Positions 10,000 to 20,938 of a stretch of DNA of 40,482 bases are shown piece by piece (within the stretch, counting starts at the first letter, position 1; each line of letters opens with the position of its first letter). A program made the translations under genes and the position numbers. The stretch is from Entrophospora sp. SA101. Lineage: Eukaryota; Glomeromycota; Glomeromycetes; Entrophosporales; Entrophosporaceae. The notes beneath the pieces are model-generated. The model searched no databases. It worked only from the letters and a program-made list of their open reading frames with translations, and was not told where the DNA came from. The DNA lies in NCBI GenBank assembly GCA_958430865.1, contig CAUDNR010000098.1, positions 1 through 40,482 of the forward strand, read 5' to 3'.

Positions 10000-10094
10000 T
10001 TTTAAAAAAGAATAGAACTTTACAACAAATAATTTTTTTGAGAAAATCTCTCTATTACATTAAAATTAAAGACTTATTCTATCAACTAATAGAG

Positions 10095-10112
10095 CTACTT
10101 TTTAAAAAGTAG
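10095..10112. repeat. Perfect 18-bp palindrome
   Basis: CTACTTTTTAAAAAGTAG reads identically on both strands. It lies about 95 bp from the palindrome at 9982-9999, between the dsRBD gene and the exon-like sequence at 10164-10312. Confidence 0.8.
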
Positions 10113-10163
10113 GACAGGAAATGACTTTATACTTTTAAAATTTGCACAAAATTTAGGAGGCCT

Positions 10164-10312
10164 TTAGACCGAGCCAACTATAGCAAATTTTAAGTACTCG
10201 ATTTCTAAAGGGATACTCTTGGTAATTCTACACTTTGCTTTTGCTCTGCCAGCTATTGCAGATCGCCCAAAATTTCCTTCAGATAAAGGTTCTTTTATTT
10301 GTTTCAATGAAT
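10164..10312 (-). CDS. Putative terminal exon of an unrecognised gene (copy A)
   Basis: On the minus strand a splice acceptor (CCTTATAG) is followed by about 49 codons that look like real protein and end in TAA at 10164-10166. Motifs include EPLSEGNFGRSAIAGRAKAK and PLEIEYLKFAIVG. The composition (G, R, A, S) is unlike random AT-rich translation. I could not place the upstream exons with confidence; a candidate region on the same strand is 10640-11005. The gene converges on the dsRBD gene. Copies: 19509-19657 (-), 27227-27375 (-), 29543-29691 (+). Confidence 0.35.
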
Positions 10313-10639
10313 CTATAAGGATATATAAGAAAATCACATCTAAAATTCATTATACCAAATAATTAATTGCGTTTTAGATTTTTAAAATTTCGAAATTAAT
10401 TTTTTATTGGTCCAAACTGTAATTGGGCAAAGTTAACTTTGAATTTTTATTTAAGTTAAAATAGGTTAATTGCATAGTTATTATATTAATTCAATTGTTG
10501 ATTTTTTAAATTAAATAATTACTAATGCCAACTAAACAGAATCGTCAAAAGATAACAACAAAACAATGTCTTTCTTATACTATATACTAACACTAAAAAT
10601 GCTAAAAACACACTTTACGATTAGTTGATAATTGAAAAA

Positions 10640-11005
10640 AACATTTTACGAGTTATCGTTTGTCATGTTTTTTTGTAACGGTGAAGCATCTTCTTTAAGT
10701 TTTTCGTCAATAACATAAAGAAATTAATCGCAAATTATCCTGTTTCTTTTTTAGTAGTGGTCAAAATACACTTTCAAACAAGTCTTGGACAGGGTTTTTT
10801 AACAAACGACCAATTTCCGTTTTTTTTCAATTAATGGTAACAGAGTATCATCGCCTTTGCATTTTTTCAAAAAGACAGTCAATTTTTCGTCAACAATAAG
10901 AAAATTATTATTGTGAATTATTCCGTTCCCCTTTACACTTTCAAAAAAGTCTTGCCATTTTTTTTTAAAAACGACCAACCAATTCCCGTTTTTTATTATC
11001 CACAT
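10640..11005 (-). other. Coding-like region with two degenerate repeats of one module (copy A)
   Basis: A 68-codon frame begins at an ATG (11005) and contains WQDFFESVKGNG and IVDEKLTVFLKK. Downstream on the same strand a second, broken version repeats the pattern (QDLFESV, then IDEKLKEDASPLQKN) across stops. This suggests an internally repeated protein that has decayed. The family is not recognised. Copies: 19985-20350 (-), 27703-28068 (-), 28850-29215 (+). Confidence 0.3.
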
Positions 11006-11014
11006 AACGACTCT

Positions 11015-12896
11015 TTAATCATTATATGAAAAATATCATGATAATTTTTAGTTTTGTTCAACCAGAGAGGGCAGTTAGGAAAACTCCATTGAATGTCACC
11101 GCCAAATTAAACCTAATCATATTAACGCGAATCTCGAAGCACTTTTCGAATAGGTTGATCACTTGATTCAATCAGGTGACTTTTTGAAAAAATAAAAATA
11201 AAAATGAGGTTTTGGGAATTGAGTCAAAGCCAAATTAATTTGGCAACATGTGCAATAGACCAATTAGTAGGAGGCTATAATTCATTTGATTTGAATTTAA
11301 TAATATGTAAAAAAATACAACTGAAAATTTTATTTATAATGTTAGATATTAATTCTACACAGTTTAGTTATGCTGTTGAGAAACATGGTCTGGAAATTTA
11401 GTCATTCTAATAATATTAGCTATATTTGGTGGTGGCTGGGATCTTATTTTAGATTATTAGTAGTAATTAGCTTGCCAAAACTCAACAGCAGAGTTACTGA
11501 TTGTTTCGGCAAAGTTCCGCATTTTGGGGCTTTGGCAATTGGCAGAGTTTTGGCAAGGTACACACTAATTGTTTATTAGAGTTTTGGCAAAGTTTCGGCA
11601 GCCTTAGTAGTTATAGTAGTGATTCAAATATTAATATAATAGATTGTAAATATGATGAATTAGAAGTATTTATATAAATAATAATTATTTTATTTACATA
11701 TACTACGTATTTGATCGCATATTTCTAAAAACCCACATAATAACAAGTTGGGTATAGTAATTACCTGTCCTGATTTGAGAAGAGGTTTTGCAAGCTACTC
11801 GATTAAATGTTTAATAGGATTTTTAAATAAATGGATGTGGTCTCAAAGCCTCATTTTAAATTATGATATTTATTTCTGTTTAACCATCTATTTGTCACTT
11901 ACCACTGATCTTTCTCTAATGATATTATTTATCCTTCAATAACAAATTATTACATTTAATGATTGAGAATTAATAACTTCCAAAAAATGGAAGATTTGTT
12001 ATAAATATAATTAATAAAATCTACCTTATCTATAAAAAAAATTTAACCAAATTAGAAGAAAATACATTATCACAGATTTTAGTATTTTAATCTCCTTCCA
12101 AATAATCTTTACCTCACTATTAATAATGTCTACATACGCTTGTTGATTATTATTAAAATTCCCAATTGGCCAAACTACATTACCTAAATAATTTTCATCG
12201 CCCTCTTCTCCAATAAACATAATCTTTTAACATGAGAATATGAAAATCATCTTTAAGCACACCCTTATTACATGGAACGGTTAAAAATTTTTTTTCCTAA
12301 AATCAAAAATTTTTTAAGCATTTTTCAAATTCTGACAAGTAATAATAATAATGAATATCCACAATGCTCGAATGTATTTGTTTTTAATGTTGTACTAGGC
12401 GATTTTTTGTTTTACAGGTCTCTGTTGTTGTTGTTTTTTGTTGTTGTTTTTCATGTTCATTTAAAATGCTTAAAATGTTTAGTATATATTTTCTTAAATT
12501 AAAAATATACATATAAATCTATAAATCTATATAGGGACTCTAATTCACAATAATAACAAAGTTTTGTTGTTATATTATCTTTTAAAAAAAAGGTCAGTGT
12601 AACAAATTGAGTATTTTGAGGAGATGACCGTAAAATCAAGCACCTAAGGTGAGTGAGTTTTTCTGCTTAGGAAAATAATTCACAAAACCTATAATCAAAA
12701 TGTATTAGTGACCTATTACTAATTACTGTTAATATGAAATAGTGTGTACGTCCACATGTCAATCGATTTTTTCGGTCCTTCTGAAGGGTTTCTTGAGCTT
12801 AGCCTTATCCATTTGTGATATGACTGTCCGGGTCCCAATTACTCTACACGTTACACATTTAGATTTATATCAGATGATCATTATCCCATCCAGCTA
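11015..12896. other. Mostly non-coding DNA with inverted repeats (copy A)
   Basis: No gene is clear. A near-perfect hairpin (TCACTTGATT / AATCAGGTGA) lies at about 11160-11180, just before a 65-codon frame at 11204-11401 that matches nothing I know. The minus strand at about 12730-12835 reads like a short exon (SYHKWIRLSSRNPSEGPKKS) and is richer in GC than its surroundings, but I cannot extend it. The block ends abruptly at 12896. The copy in B is 20360-22241. Confidence 0.35.
11471..11593. repeat. Small inverted-repeat element with GGCAA motifs (copy A)
   Basis: A perfect 13-bp inverted pair, CTTGCCAAAACTC (11471-11483) and GAGTTTTGGCAAG (11545-11557), encloses GTTTCGGCAAAG-type repeats. 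A third GAGTTTTGGCAAAG follows at 11579. It may be a MITE end or a folded repeat. Copies: 20816-20938 and 28262-28384. Confidence 0.45.
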
Positions 12897-13127
12897 TAAT
12901 CTAAACCTATCCTCATTTACATGTTTAATGTGATCATGCCCAGTAGCCCAGGGACTATTACTGATCTCTAGAAATAAATATTCATGATTAAAGAAATACC
13001 CATAGTTTTCCTCATAAGCATAAAAATCTGGATACCTAGTTATATTTTGGGTGGCATTTCTGAATTTAATAGACTGTGCTGGACATCCATCCCTTTAAAT
13101 AATAATACATATGTATTAACATATGTA
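12897..13127. other. Unique spacer DNA left of the hAT insertion
   Basis: Single-copy sequence between block A and the hAT element; no gene recognised. It continues on the other side of the element at 14618-14842, and the two sides were joined before the insertion. Confidence 0.5.
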
Positions 13128-13135
13128 ATATCTAT

Positions 13136-14609
13136 TAGAGGCCTGCACGGGTCATCATAATTGAATAAATACCCAACCCGAACCCGTACAAATTTATAAT
13201 TGGCAACCCGAACCCGACTTGTACACAAAAAAATTATAAAAATCTCAACTCGAACCCGACTTGTACACAAAAAATTATAAAATCTCAACCCGAACCCGAC
13301 TTGTATACAAAAAATTTCAATCCAAACCCGAACTCAACCCGTTTTTTATTAAATGATGTTGTAACACGATTTTATTTATATTTTTTATAATTTAAATAAA
13401 TAAAGTAATACATACCTGTGAGCTATACATGATAAATGCCTATAATTTCGAAAAGCTGCCACAAAGTTTGCACCAGAATCTGTTACAAAAGTAAATTACT
13501 TTCAGGTTGAAGATTATACCCTCTTAATAATGAAAAAATAGTTCTTTGTATAATATCTGATGTATGGCTAATTTCTGGAAATTTAGATACAGCAAGTACA
13601 TATTCTTTTAAATCCCAATTATCAATAAAGTGCACTGTCAAAGAAACATAACTAATCTTCCTATAATTATCTGTCCAACAATCTGTGGTAAAAGCTCCAC
13701 CAGAAATTCGAAAAAATTCCAATAAACTTTCTGCCAAAGCTGATTTAACTAACTCTGCCTCCTTTAATGTGTTTCTGGAAATTGTGGTTGGATGTGGAAG
13801 TAATTCTTCAATGGATACATTTCCATAAATTGATCCAATCTTAATAAATTCTTGTGCCAATTCTTGAAACCCTAAACCCACAATTGTTTCAAATGGACAT
13901 AAATCTTTACAAACAAAATTAACTATTTTTTTTGTTGGATCTTCTTTGACTTTTGTAGGAATTATTTTCTTTGTTAAAAAAGATGTGATATTTCTTTGAT
14001 TACTTGTTGAGCTACTACAAACATGACATATTAAATTAGAAGTCCCTTCTTTTGAATTATATTTATATAAATGCTGACAATTCTTACAAATAACATAACC
14101 ACAAGACTTATCCTCTTTATCAAAAACTTCAGCAAATCTTAACCAAACATCACTTTTTCTGCCAATTTTATCTTTACATAATAATTCTCCAGCCAGTATT
14201 TTTGATGATATTTGGCTTGTGGATAATGTATTTGACATTGATTTGAAAAAGTGTGAAATGTATATTTAATTTGAAAATATAATATATATATTTAAATTAT
14301 TTGAAAATATAAAAACTTATTATCATAAATTTATTATCATTAAAAAAAACTTATTATCATTAAAAATTTATATTAAAAATTTATCATAAAAAAAAATTAT
14401 ATTTATTAATATATATATATTAAAGAATTTTTTTTTTTGCCAAGAAATTATTTAAATTCGGGTCAAGTTCGGGTCATTAATTGTTGTAAGTTACAAACCG
14501 AACCCAACCCGCAGTTATTTGACATCAAGACCAAACCCGCCCAACCCGAACCCGACTTTCGGGTTCGGGTCGGGTTAAAACACGGGACCCAATCCGATGC
14601 AGGCCTCTA
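13136..14609 (-). mobile_element. Non-autonomous hAT transposon, 1474 bp, with 8-bp target duplication
   Basis: Both ends carry the inverted terminal repeat TAGAGGCCTGCA. The flanks are a perfect 8-bp duplication ATATCTAT at 13128-13135 and 14610-14617, diagnostic of hAT insertion. Subterminal regions are packed with AACCCGAACCCG/CGGGTTCGGGT repeats: three units of about 45 bp at 13200-13320 on the left, and a denser run at 14456-14585 on the right. Such arrays are typical transposase-binding DNA of hAT elements. The interior holds only the N-terminal part of a transposase, so movement would need enzyme from elsewhere. Confidence 0.9.
13415..14238 (-). pseudogene. Truncated hAT transposase
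   Basis: The frame from the ATG at 14236-14238 encodes a BED-type zinc finger (about residues 29-75: VWLRFAEVF, then C-x2-C and a later H-x-C), the hAT DNA-binding/dimer region, and the start of the RNase H-like domain with the first catalytic aspartate (TTDCWTDNYRKISYVSLTVH). A one-base frame shift near 13485 leads into the next conserved block (FVTDSGANFVAAFRNY ... CIAHR). The sequence then stops being coding exactly at a consensus donor (CACAG|GTATGT) near 13415. The rest of the catalytic domain and the C-terminal dimerisation region are absent, so the protein is inactive. Confidence 0.85.
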
Positions 14610-14617
14610 ATATCTAT

Positions 14618-14842
14618 GATACATCATTATGATTAATATTATGATTAATAAACTCATGAGTTACCATTTAGATTCTGCAACTATATCATAGAATATGAAA
14701 TCAATTATTTTATCCACAATATTATGCCCAAATGTCTTTTCATTTACATATTTATCAAATCGTTGATAACATTTTAATTTCCATATCTTTTTAAAGCTAT
14801 CTACTAAATTAATTATTGCAAGATCTAGTTTTTGATTTTGAC
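14618..14842. other. Unique spacer DNA right of the hAT insertion
   Basis: AT-rich single-copy sequence. A 67-codon minus-strand frame (14661-14864) is not convincing: no recognisable motif, and it runs into block B. Confidence 0.5.
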
Positions 14843-15012
14843 TAATTAATAGATTGATCATCAATTTATATTTATTATTAATTTAATTTAAAAATAAATG
14901 GGGCTCTGGAGGTGATGCTTTTGACATAACTTCATTAAATGATTCTCTTGGTGTGGTAATGGATATGGAAATTTTGGTGATGGAGGCGGATTTGATTTTG
15001 ATGGAGATTAAT
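14843..15012 (+). pseudogene. Tail fragment of the low-complexity gene (copy B)
   Basis: Corresponds to 5498-5669. In one frame it reads GNGYGNFGDGGGFDF and ends GD-stop rather than GEDF-stop as in A. Only the last part of the gene is inside the block, so this copy is truncated by the duplication edge. Confidence 0.4.
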
Positions 15013-15192
15013 CTTTTACCCCATCAAACCACACTTTTTGTTATCTTGATTTTTCTTTGACAAATAATATTTTATTATTTTTATTTACTTTTATTGTTAT
15101 TTTTATATTGTTAATATTAAAAAAATAAATTTTGACTAGAATGAATAGTTTGATTTAAAAAAAAAGCAAATATTAAAAAACAATACTTGGAT

Positions 15193-15715
15193 TTAAACAA
15201 CTCTTTGAGCTAAACTAACAATCTTCCCCCATTTTTTATCTCTCAATTCAGCACCAATAACACCAAGTATTCTTGTTCCTAATGGTTCACCACGATTATT
15301 TATAAGTACACAGGCATTATCATCAAATCTTATATAACGACCATCAGGTCTTCTTGTTTCCTTTCTTGTCCGAACAATAAGAGCTTTACGTACTTCACCC
15401 TTACGAATCATCAATTTTCCTGCTGGAGTGTTTGCAGCAGCAGCACTTGCTGCTGTCTGAGAAGTTACCTGTGGAATGGGACGGGCTCTTTTAATCACCA
15501 CTGTAATTGGATCTCCTGATTTTTATTCTTTTAACCATTAATAATTTTTTTTTTTGATAAATAAATAATTTTTCAAATAAAAATTATAATTCATTTTATA
15601 AATATATATACCAACCAATGCGACCATATCTTCCACCATGAGCTACTCTGATACATTCTGCAAGAAGAGCACCTGAATTATCTATTACATTTAACACTGT
15701 TTTAAGTTGAATCAT
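15193..15715 (-). CDS. MRPL14: Mitochondrial ribosomal protein uL14m (copy B)
   Basis: Exon 1 is 15715-15616 and exon 2 is 15515-15193, with the same 100-bp intron and the same 140-residue product as copy A. The only coding change I saw is silent (GCC to GCT-type third position near the 3' end). The reading frame, splice sites and start are intact. Its 3' flank differs from A and C by several substitutions and indels, so transcript ends could distinguish it. Confidence 0.9.
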
Positions 15716-15998
15716 GTTTTATTAAAAAAAGTTTTTTTTTGCAAAGTAGATCATAAAATAATTTTTGGTATTTTTGATGATTAAGATTACAAAAAATAGT
15801 ACTGTACATTGGCGCATCCAAATTACCAAAAAGGTATACATGGTGTAATGTCCAATTGCCAACAGTGGATACTAAAATGTAAACGTGATAATTGCGAATG
15901 TCAATCAAAATCAAACTTCTAAAAAAAACTTCTTTTTTATATTTTTATACTTTTATCATCATTATTTTACGATTTATTAATTCATTAATTATTACAAG

Positions 15999-17427
15999 GA
16001 TTGAATGGAATTTATCAACTACAACTATTTTGCTGTTCAGATGATGTCAACAGGCAAGAAGCATTGATTGATTTCCCAAATCTTTGTCTGATTAAAGTCA
16101 ACAAAACGAATGTTGATGCTGTAATTATCATCACATTAGATCTCATGAAATTAAGTAGGAACATATATATCAATTGATTTTTCATTTATTTGTCTTTATT
16201 TTTTTATTTATATTTTTAGAACTTAAGAGGTTTAAAGAATAGACCTGGGACAGTTCATTCTCAAGATATAATGGAGCTCTGCAAAAAAGATTCATCATGC
16301 AAAAATAAGATCGAATTTTATTATGAAAATACTTCAAAAGTAAAATCATATTTTTATTTGTTAAAAATAAAATTTTATTTCATTATTAACATTTAATTAT
16401 TGTTATATCATCATTTTTAGGATTATATACTTATGTTATATTTAATGAAAAAGGTAACAATAGAAGAGATTGTTAATAGAATTAAAAACGGAATGTATAT
16501 CTCAAAAGAAATTGTTTGAGAGAAAAGTAAGAAATTTAACTTTATATTTAAAAAAGTATTTATACATATGACACATTTATAAATTTTTATCTATTGACTT
16601 TAATATTTTTACAGTTAAAAAATCATATCAAGATTCTGAGGTTGTTGTGACTTCAAGTGTAGTTTCATTGAAGGACACAGTACATTATAATTAATTAATA
16701 AAAAAATTTTTTTGATCCATAGTTTGTTATTAAAATAGCAAGTTTTCATTTTATTAGTTGTCACATAGTAGAATTGATTTACCATGTAGATCAATCCAAT
16801 GTAATCATCTTCAATGTTTTGATGTTTACTCATACTTTAAGATGAATGAACAGGCAGACTTCTACTTGGACATTCCCAATATGTCATAAAATACTTGATT
16901 CATGGGAAGAAATTGTACAAGCACCCATTAATTTTTATCAAGTGAGAGGTTGTTTAATTAAATCCAACAATAATAATTGCAATATTACAAGTAGCAGAAA
17001 TGACAATAATAATAATAATAATATAAATGTCAATGGCCATGTCAATATGAACAGCATTGGAAATATCAATGGCAATATCAATATGAACAGTAATGAAAAT
17101 GTGGTCAACATGTTTGATCTAGAGTTGTTCAGGAAACACTTAATTTCAAATACTCCTCCAAAAACTAGTCCAGTATTTTCTAAACTATCGAATCTAAATA
17201 CAACAGCAACGAAATTGTTAACAACAACAACATCACCGTCACCTAGTATGATGATGACATCAGTCAATACATCTGCTATAACTGTCACCTCCACCACCTC
17301 CTCCAGCAATAATTATTATTATAATAATAAAACTACAACAGCAACAGCAACAGCAACAACTGTTACTCCAATTGAATCTTCTGGCATAACCATTTCACAT
17401 AATAATCAAGAGCCAATCAAGCAATAG
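15999..17427 (+). pseudogene. Broken PIAS/Siz SUMO E3 ligase gene (copy B)
   Basis: Same exons and the same lesions as copy A, shifted by 9345: the TGA falls at 16517-16519, the 4-bp insertion at 16854-16857 and the cysteine loss at 16873-16875, with the same two deletions. Identity with A in every lesion means that the damage came before the A/B duplication, or that one copy was overwritten by the other. Confidence 0.85.
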
Positions 17428-17836
17428 CATCAACAACAACAACATGATACAAATTTACCAACATTTGTTCATAATGATCCAACAATTTTCCTCGCCATTT
17501 ATTTGAAAATGATGAAAATATATACAATTTTGATTCTCGATTTTTTCAATTGAATTAATAATTTTTTTGATATACAGTACATATCATTGCAATTGCAATT
17601 GCAGATCAATAAATATTAATATTAATGTGAGTGTGTGCTTATTTAGTATTAGTATTAGGGAGGAAGCTATATAAAAATTTTTATTTGTGAAATACGTGTT
17701 TGGTGGGTGACACGAAAAAAAAAAATAAAAAAAAAATATTATTATTTCAATAACAGCAAACTCGCTCACACATAACATAACATAGTTAAAAATTATTTTG
17801 ATTCCACCTTTAAAAATAATAAAGAAAATAAAAATA

Positions 17837-19123
17837 ATGCCTAAAGAAACTAAAGAAAAACACAGTAAACTAAAACTCGCTATTAACCGAGAAATCACTC
17901 CTGGCTTTGTTGATACTAGTCCTAGAGGTCAAGAAATCAATGTTTCAAAGGTGCTATTGGAGCAAATCGAGAAAAAAAAGAAGTCAAAGGCGCTTACGAT
18001 AGGCTCGAAAGATTTCAATCCAGTCGCTTTCTTGGATAAATTTCATGAAAAAAAAAATGCTGAAGTGGAAGGCTCACAAGCACCAGAATATAAAGTCAAG
18101 TATGATCGTGAAAAGAATGTCGTGTTGAGCAGACTTGAATATTTTAATCGTGTGTTTACATGTCAAACTGAAAAAAAGAATAAATTAAAATTGGAAAAAA
18201 GAAATGCCAAAAGAAATGTTGCTTTGCAATGTATAGAATATATTAAAAAAAGTCATCTTTTTGATACTCTGATCGCCGTAATTCAAATAGAAGATAATGT
18301 GTTTTCCACTGAAATGGAAGAAGTAAAACATTGTTCACAGGCTTTTCTTAACGCATTTCATCAAAAAATCATTATAGGAGATCAGCCTAAATACACTATA
18401 GTCACACTACCACAACCTAAGCTCAATAAAGTAGAAGATAAAATGGATGTTGATGAGCCAAATCAACAAATTGAACTTGACGGGCAAGATGATGGACAAA
18501 ATGAGCAAATTAAAAGAATTGTAAAGAACAAACCAGCAAAGCGCTTTACATGCATACTTAAATATCTCGGAAATAAATTTAAATCTTGTGCATATAATAC
18601 TGTTGAAGAAGCACGGAGAGAGTCGGCTGATAAATGTGTTGCCTTTCTTACACGTATCAGGCCATATGATGTTCGGCTAATCAAGGAGCTAGAATTCAAA
18701 CGAAATCCTAACTTGGATAAATTAATTGACTTACATAAAATCAGAGTTGACAACTTCAATATTCATGATAAAGAATGCACAGTACCTCAATCCAAACTTT
18801 GGATTAATAGAATAACCGCTGAGAATCCAGACAAACCACCATATGTAATACTTCAAGAATTCTGTCTAAAATTCAAAATAGGACAAGTACATTTCATTCC
18901 AAACGAAGTAGGAGAAGGTAGATTCAATTATTCATTAAAAATTGATGGTAGAGAACCCGTTAGAACTTCCATGTGGTTTACCCATGAGACGGATGCTAAA
19001 AATTATGTTGCTAAAAAAGAACTAACTGCGCTTTTAAAATTGTACGAAATTAGCGAACAAGAGGAACTTTTAAGAGTCGCTAATGATTATAAATTGAAGA
19101 TTGGTTTGGTCATTAAAGAATAA
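17837..19123 (+). CDS. Protein with three dsRNA-binding-like domains, 428 aa (copy B)
   Basis: The same 428 residues as copy A, from ATG 17837 to TAA 19123. Identity at protein level across three copies means either very recent duplication or one locus represented more than once. The TATA-like element and the A-rich leader are also retained, so this copy should be expressible. Confidence 0.75.
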   Translation: MPKETKEKHSKLKLAINREITPGFVDTSPRGQEINVSKVLLEQIEKKKKSKALTIGSKDFNPVAFLDKFHEKKNAEVEGSQAPEYKVKYDREKNVVLSRLEYFNRVFTCQTEKKNKLKLEKRNAKRNVALQCIEYIKKSHLFDTLIAVIQIEDNVFSTEMEEVKHCSQAFLNAFHQKIIIGDQPKYTIVTLPQPKLNKVEDKMDVDEPNQQIELDGQDDGQNEQIKRIVKNKPAKRFTCILKYLGNKFKSCAYNTVEEARRESADKCVAFLTRIRPYDVRLIKELEFKRNPNLDKLIDLHKIRVDNFNIHDKECTVPQSKLWINRITAENPDKPPYVILQEFCLKFKIGQVHFIPNEVGEGRFNYSLKIDGREPVRTSMWFTHETDAKNYVAKKELTALLKLYEISEQEELLRVANDYKLKIGLVIKE

Positions 19124-19508
19124 AATTTATAAATTTTGATATTGTTTTTTTTTAAAAAATCAAATGACATTTATTCAAAAATTGCTTTGGATAACAATTT
19201 TATATATGTTTACCAATAAGTTTTATAGTTTATGACTCTAACCTCAAAACCTGCTTTTATTTTGTGAAATTTATATAAAATCAAAATATGATCAACGAAA
19301 ATCATTACCAATTACACTAATGTCCGCTATGCTCATGAGCATAGTTTTAAAAAAGAATAGAACTTTACAACAAATAATTTTTTTGAGAAAATCTCTCTAT
19401 TACATTAAAATTAAAGACTTATTCTATCAACTAATAGAGCTACTTTTTAAAAAGTAGGACAGGAAATGACTTTATACTTTTAAAATTTGCACAAAATTTA
19501 GGAGGCCT

Positions 19509-19657
19509 TTAGACCGAGCCAACTATAGCAAATTTTAAGTACTCGATTTCTAAAGGGATACTCTTGGTAATTCTACACTTTGCTTTTGCTCTGCCAGCTA
19601 TTGCAGATCGCCCAAAATTTCCTTCAGATAAAGGTTCTTTTATTTGTTTCAATGAAT
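19509..19657 (-). CDS. Putative terminal exon of an unrecognised gene (copy B)
   Basis: Copy of 10164-10312: acceptor, about 49 codons including GNFGRSAIAGRAKAK, then TAA. No upstream exon could be assigned. Confidence 0.33.
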
Positions 19658-20815
19658 CTATAAGGATATATAAGAAAATCACATCTAAAATTCATTATAC
19701 CAAATAATTAATTGCGTTTTAGATTTTTAAAATTTCGAAATTAATTTTTTATTGGTCCAAACTGTAATTGGGCAAAGTTAACTTTGAATTTTTATTTAAG
19801 TTAAAATAGGTTAATTGCATAGTTATTATATTAATTCAATTGTTGATTTTTTAAATTAAATAATTACTAATGCCAACTAAACAGAATCGTCAAAAGATAA
19901 CAACAAAACAATGTCTTTCTTATACTATATACTAACACTAAAAATGCTAAAAACACACTTTACGATTAGTTGATAATTGAAAAAAACATTTTACGAGTTA
20001 TCGTTTGTCATGTTTTTTTGTAACGGTGAAGCATCTTCTTTAAGTTTTTCGTCAATAACATAAAGAAATTAATCGCAAATTATCCTGTTTCTTTTTTAGT
20101 AGTGGTCAAAATACACTTTCAAACAAGTCTTGGACAGGGTTTTTTAACAAACGACCAATTTCCGTTTTTTTTCAATTAATGGTAACAGAGTATCATCGCC
20201 TTTGCATTTTTTCAAAAAGACAGTCAATTTTTCGTCAACAATAAGAAAATTATTATTGTGAATTATTCCGTTCCCCTTTACACTTTCAAAAAAGTCTTGC
20301 CATTTTTTTTTAAAAACGACCAACCAATTCCCGTTTTTTATTATCCACATAACGACTCTTTAATCATTATATGAAAAATATCATGATAATTTTTAGTTTT
20401 GTTCAACCAGAGAGGGCAGTTAGGAAAACTCCATTGAATGTCACCGCCAAATTAAACCTAATCATATTAACGCGAATCTCGAAGCACTTTTCGAATAGGT
20501 TGATCACTTGATTCAATCAGGTGACTTTTTGAAAAAATAAAAATAAAAATGAGGTTTTGGGAATTGAGTCAAAGCCAAATTAATTTGGCAACATGTGCAA
20601 TAGACCAATTAGTAGGAGGCTATAATTCATTTGATTTGAATTTAATAATATGTAAAAAAATACAACTGAAAATTTTATTTATAATGTTAGATATTAATTC
20701 TACACAGTTTAGTTATGCTGTTGAGAAACATGGTCTGGAAATTTAGTCATTCTAATAATATTAGCTATATTTGGTGGTGGCTGGGATCTTATTTTAGATT
20801 ATTAGTAGTAATTAG

Positions 20816-20938
20816 CTTGCCAAAACTCAACAGCAGAGTTACTGATTGTTTCGGCAAAGTTCCGCATTTTGGGGCTTTGGCAATTGGCAGAGTTTTGGCA
20901 AGGTACACACTAATTGTTTATTAGAGTTTTGGCAAAGT
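20816..20938. repeat. Small inverted-repeat element with GGCAA motifs (copy B)
   Basis: Copy of 11471-11593, with the same perfect 13-bp inverted pair. Confidence 0.4.

Larger units (their letters stand above)
5498..12896 (+). repeat. Duplication block A (direct copy of block B)
   Basis: This 7399-bp block recurs as a direct copy at 14843-22241, offset 9345 bp. The right break is sharp: both copies share ...CATCCAGCTA and then differ. The first about 370 bp (5498-5866) differ from B by several substitutions and small indels; beyond that I found no differences. Up to 11780 the block is also present inverted in block C. Confidence 0.9.

Noticed and set aside
11204..11401. A 65-residue gene after the 11160 hairpin
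   Set aside because: It has an ATG but no recognisable pattern, homologous motif or splice context; composition is close to background.
13200..13320. Telomere-like or satellite array of AACCCGAACCCG
   Set aside because: It is confined within the ends of the hAT element and recurs at its other end, as expected for subterminal transposase-binding repeats.
14456..14585. tRNA-like GGTTCGGGTC sequence
   Set aside because: No acceptor stem or cloverleaf could be formed; it belongs to the hAT subterminal repeats.
14661..14864. A 67-residue minus-strand gene
   Set aside because: No motif, AT-driven composition, and it crosses the boundary of block B.
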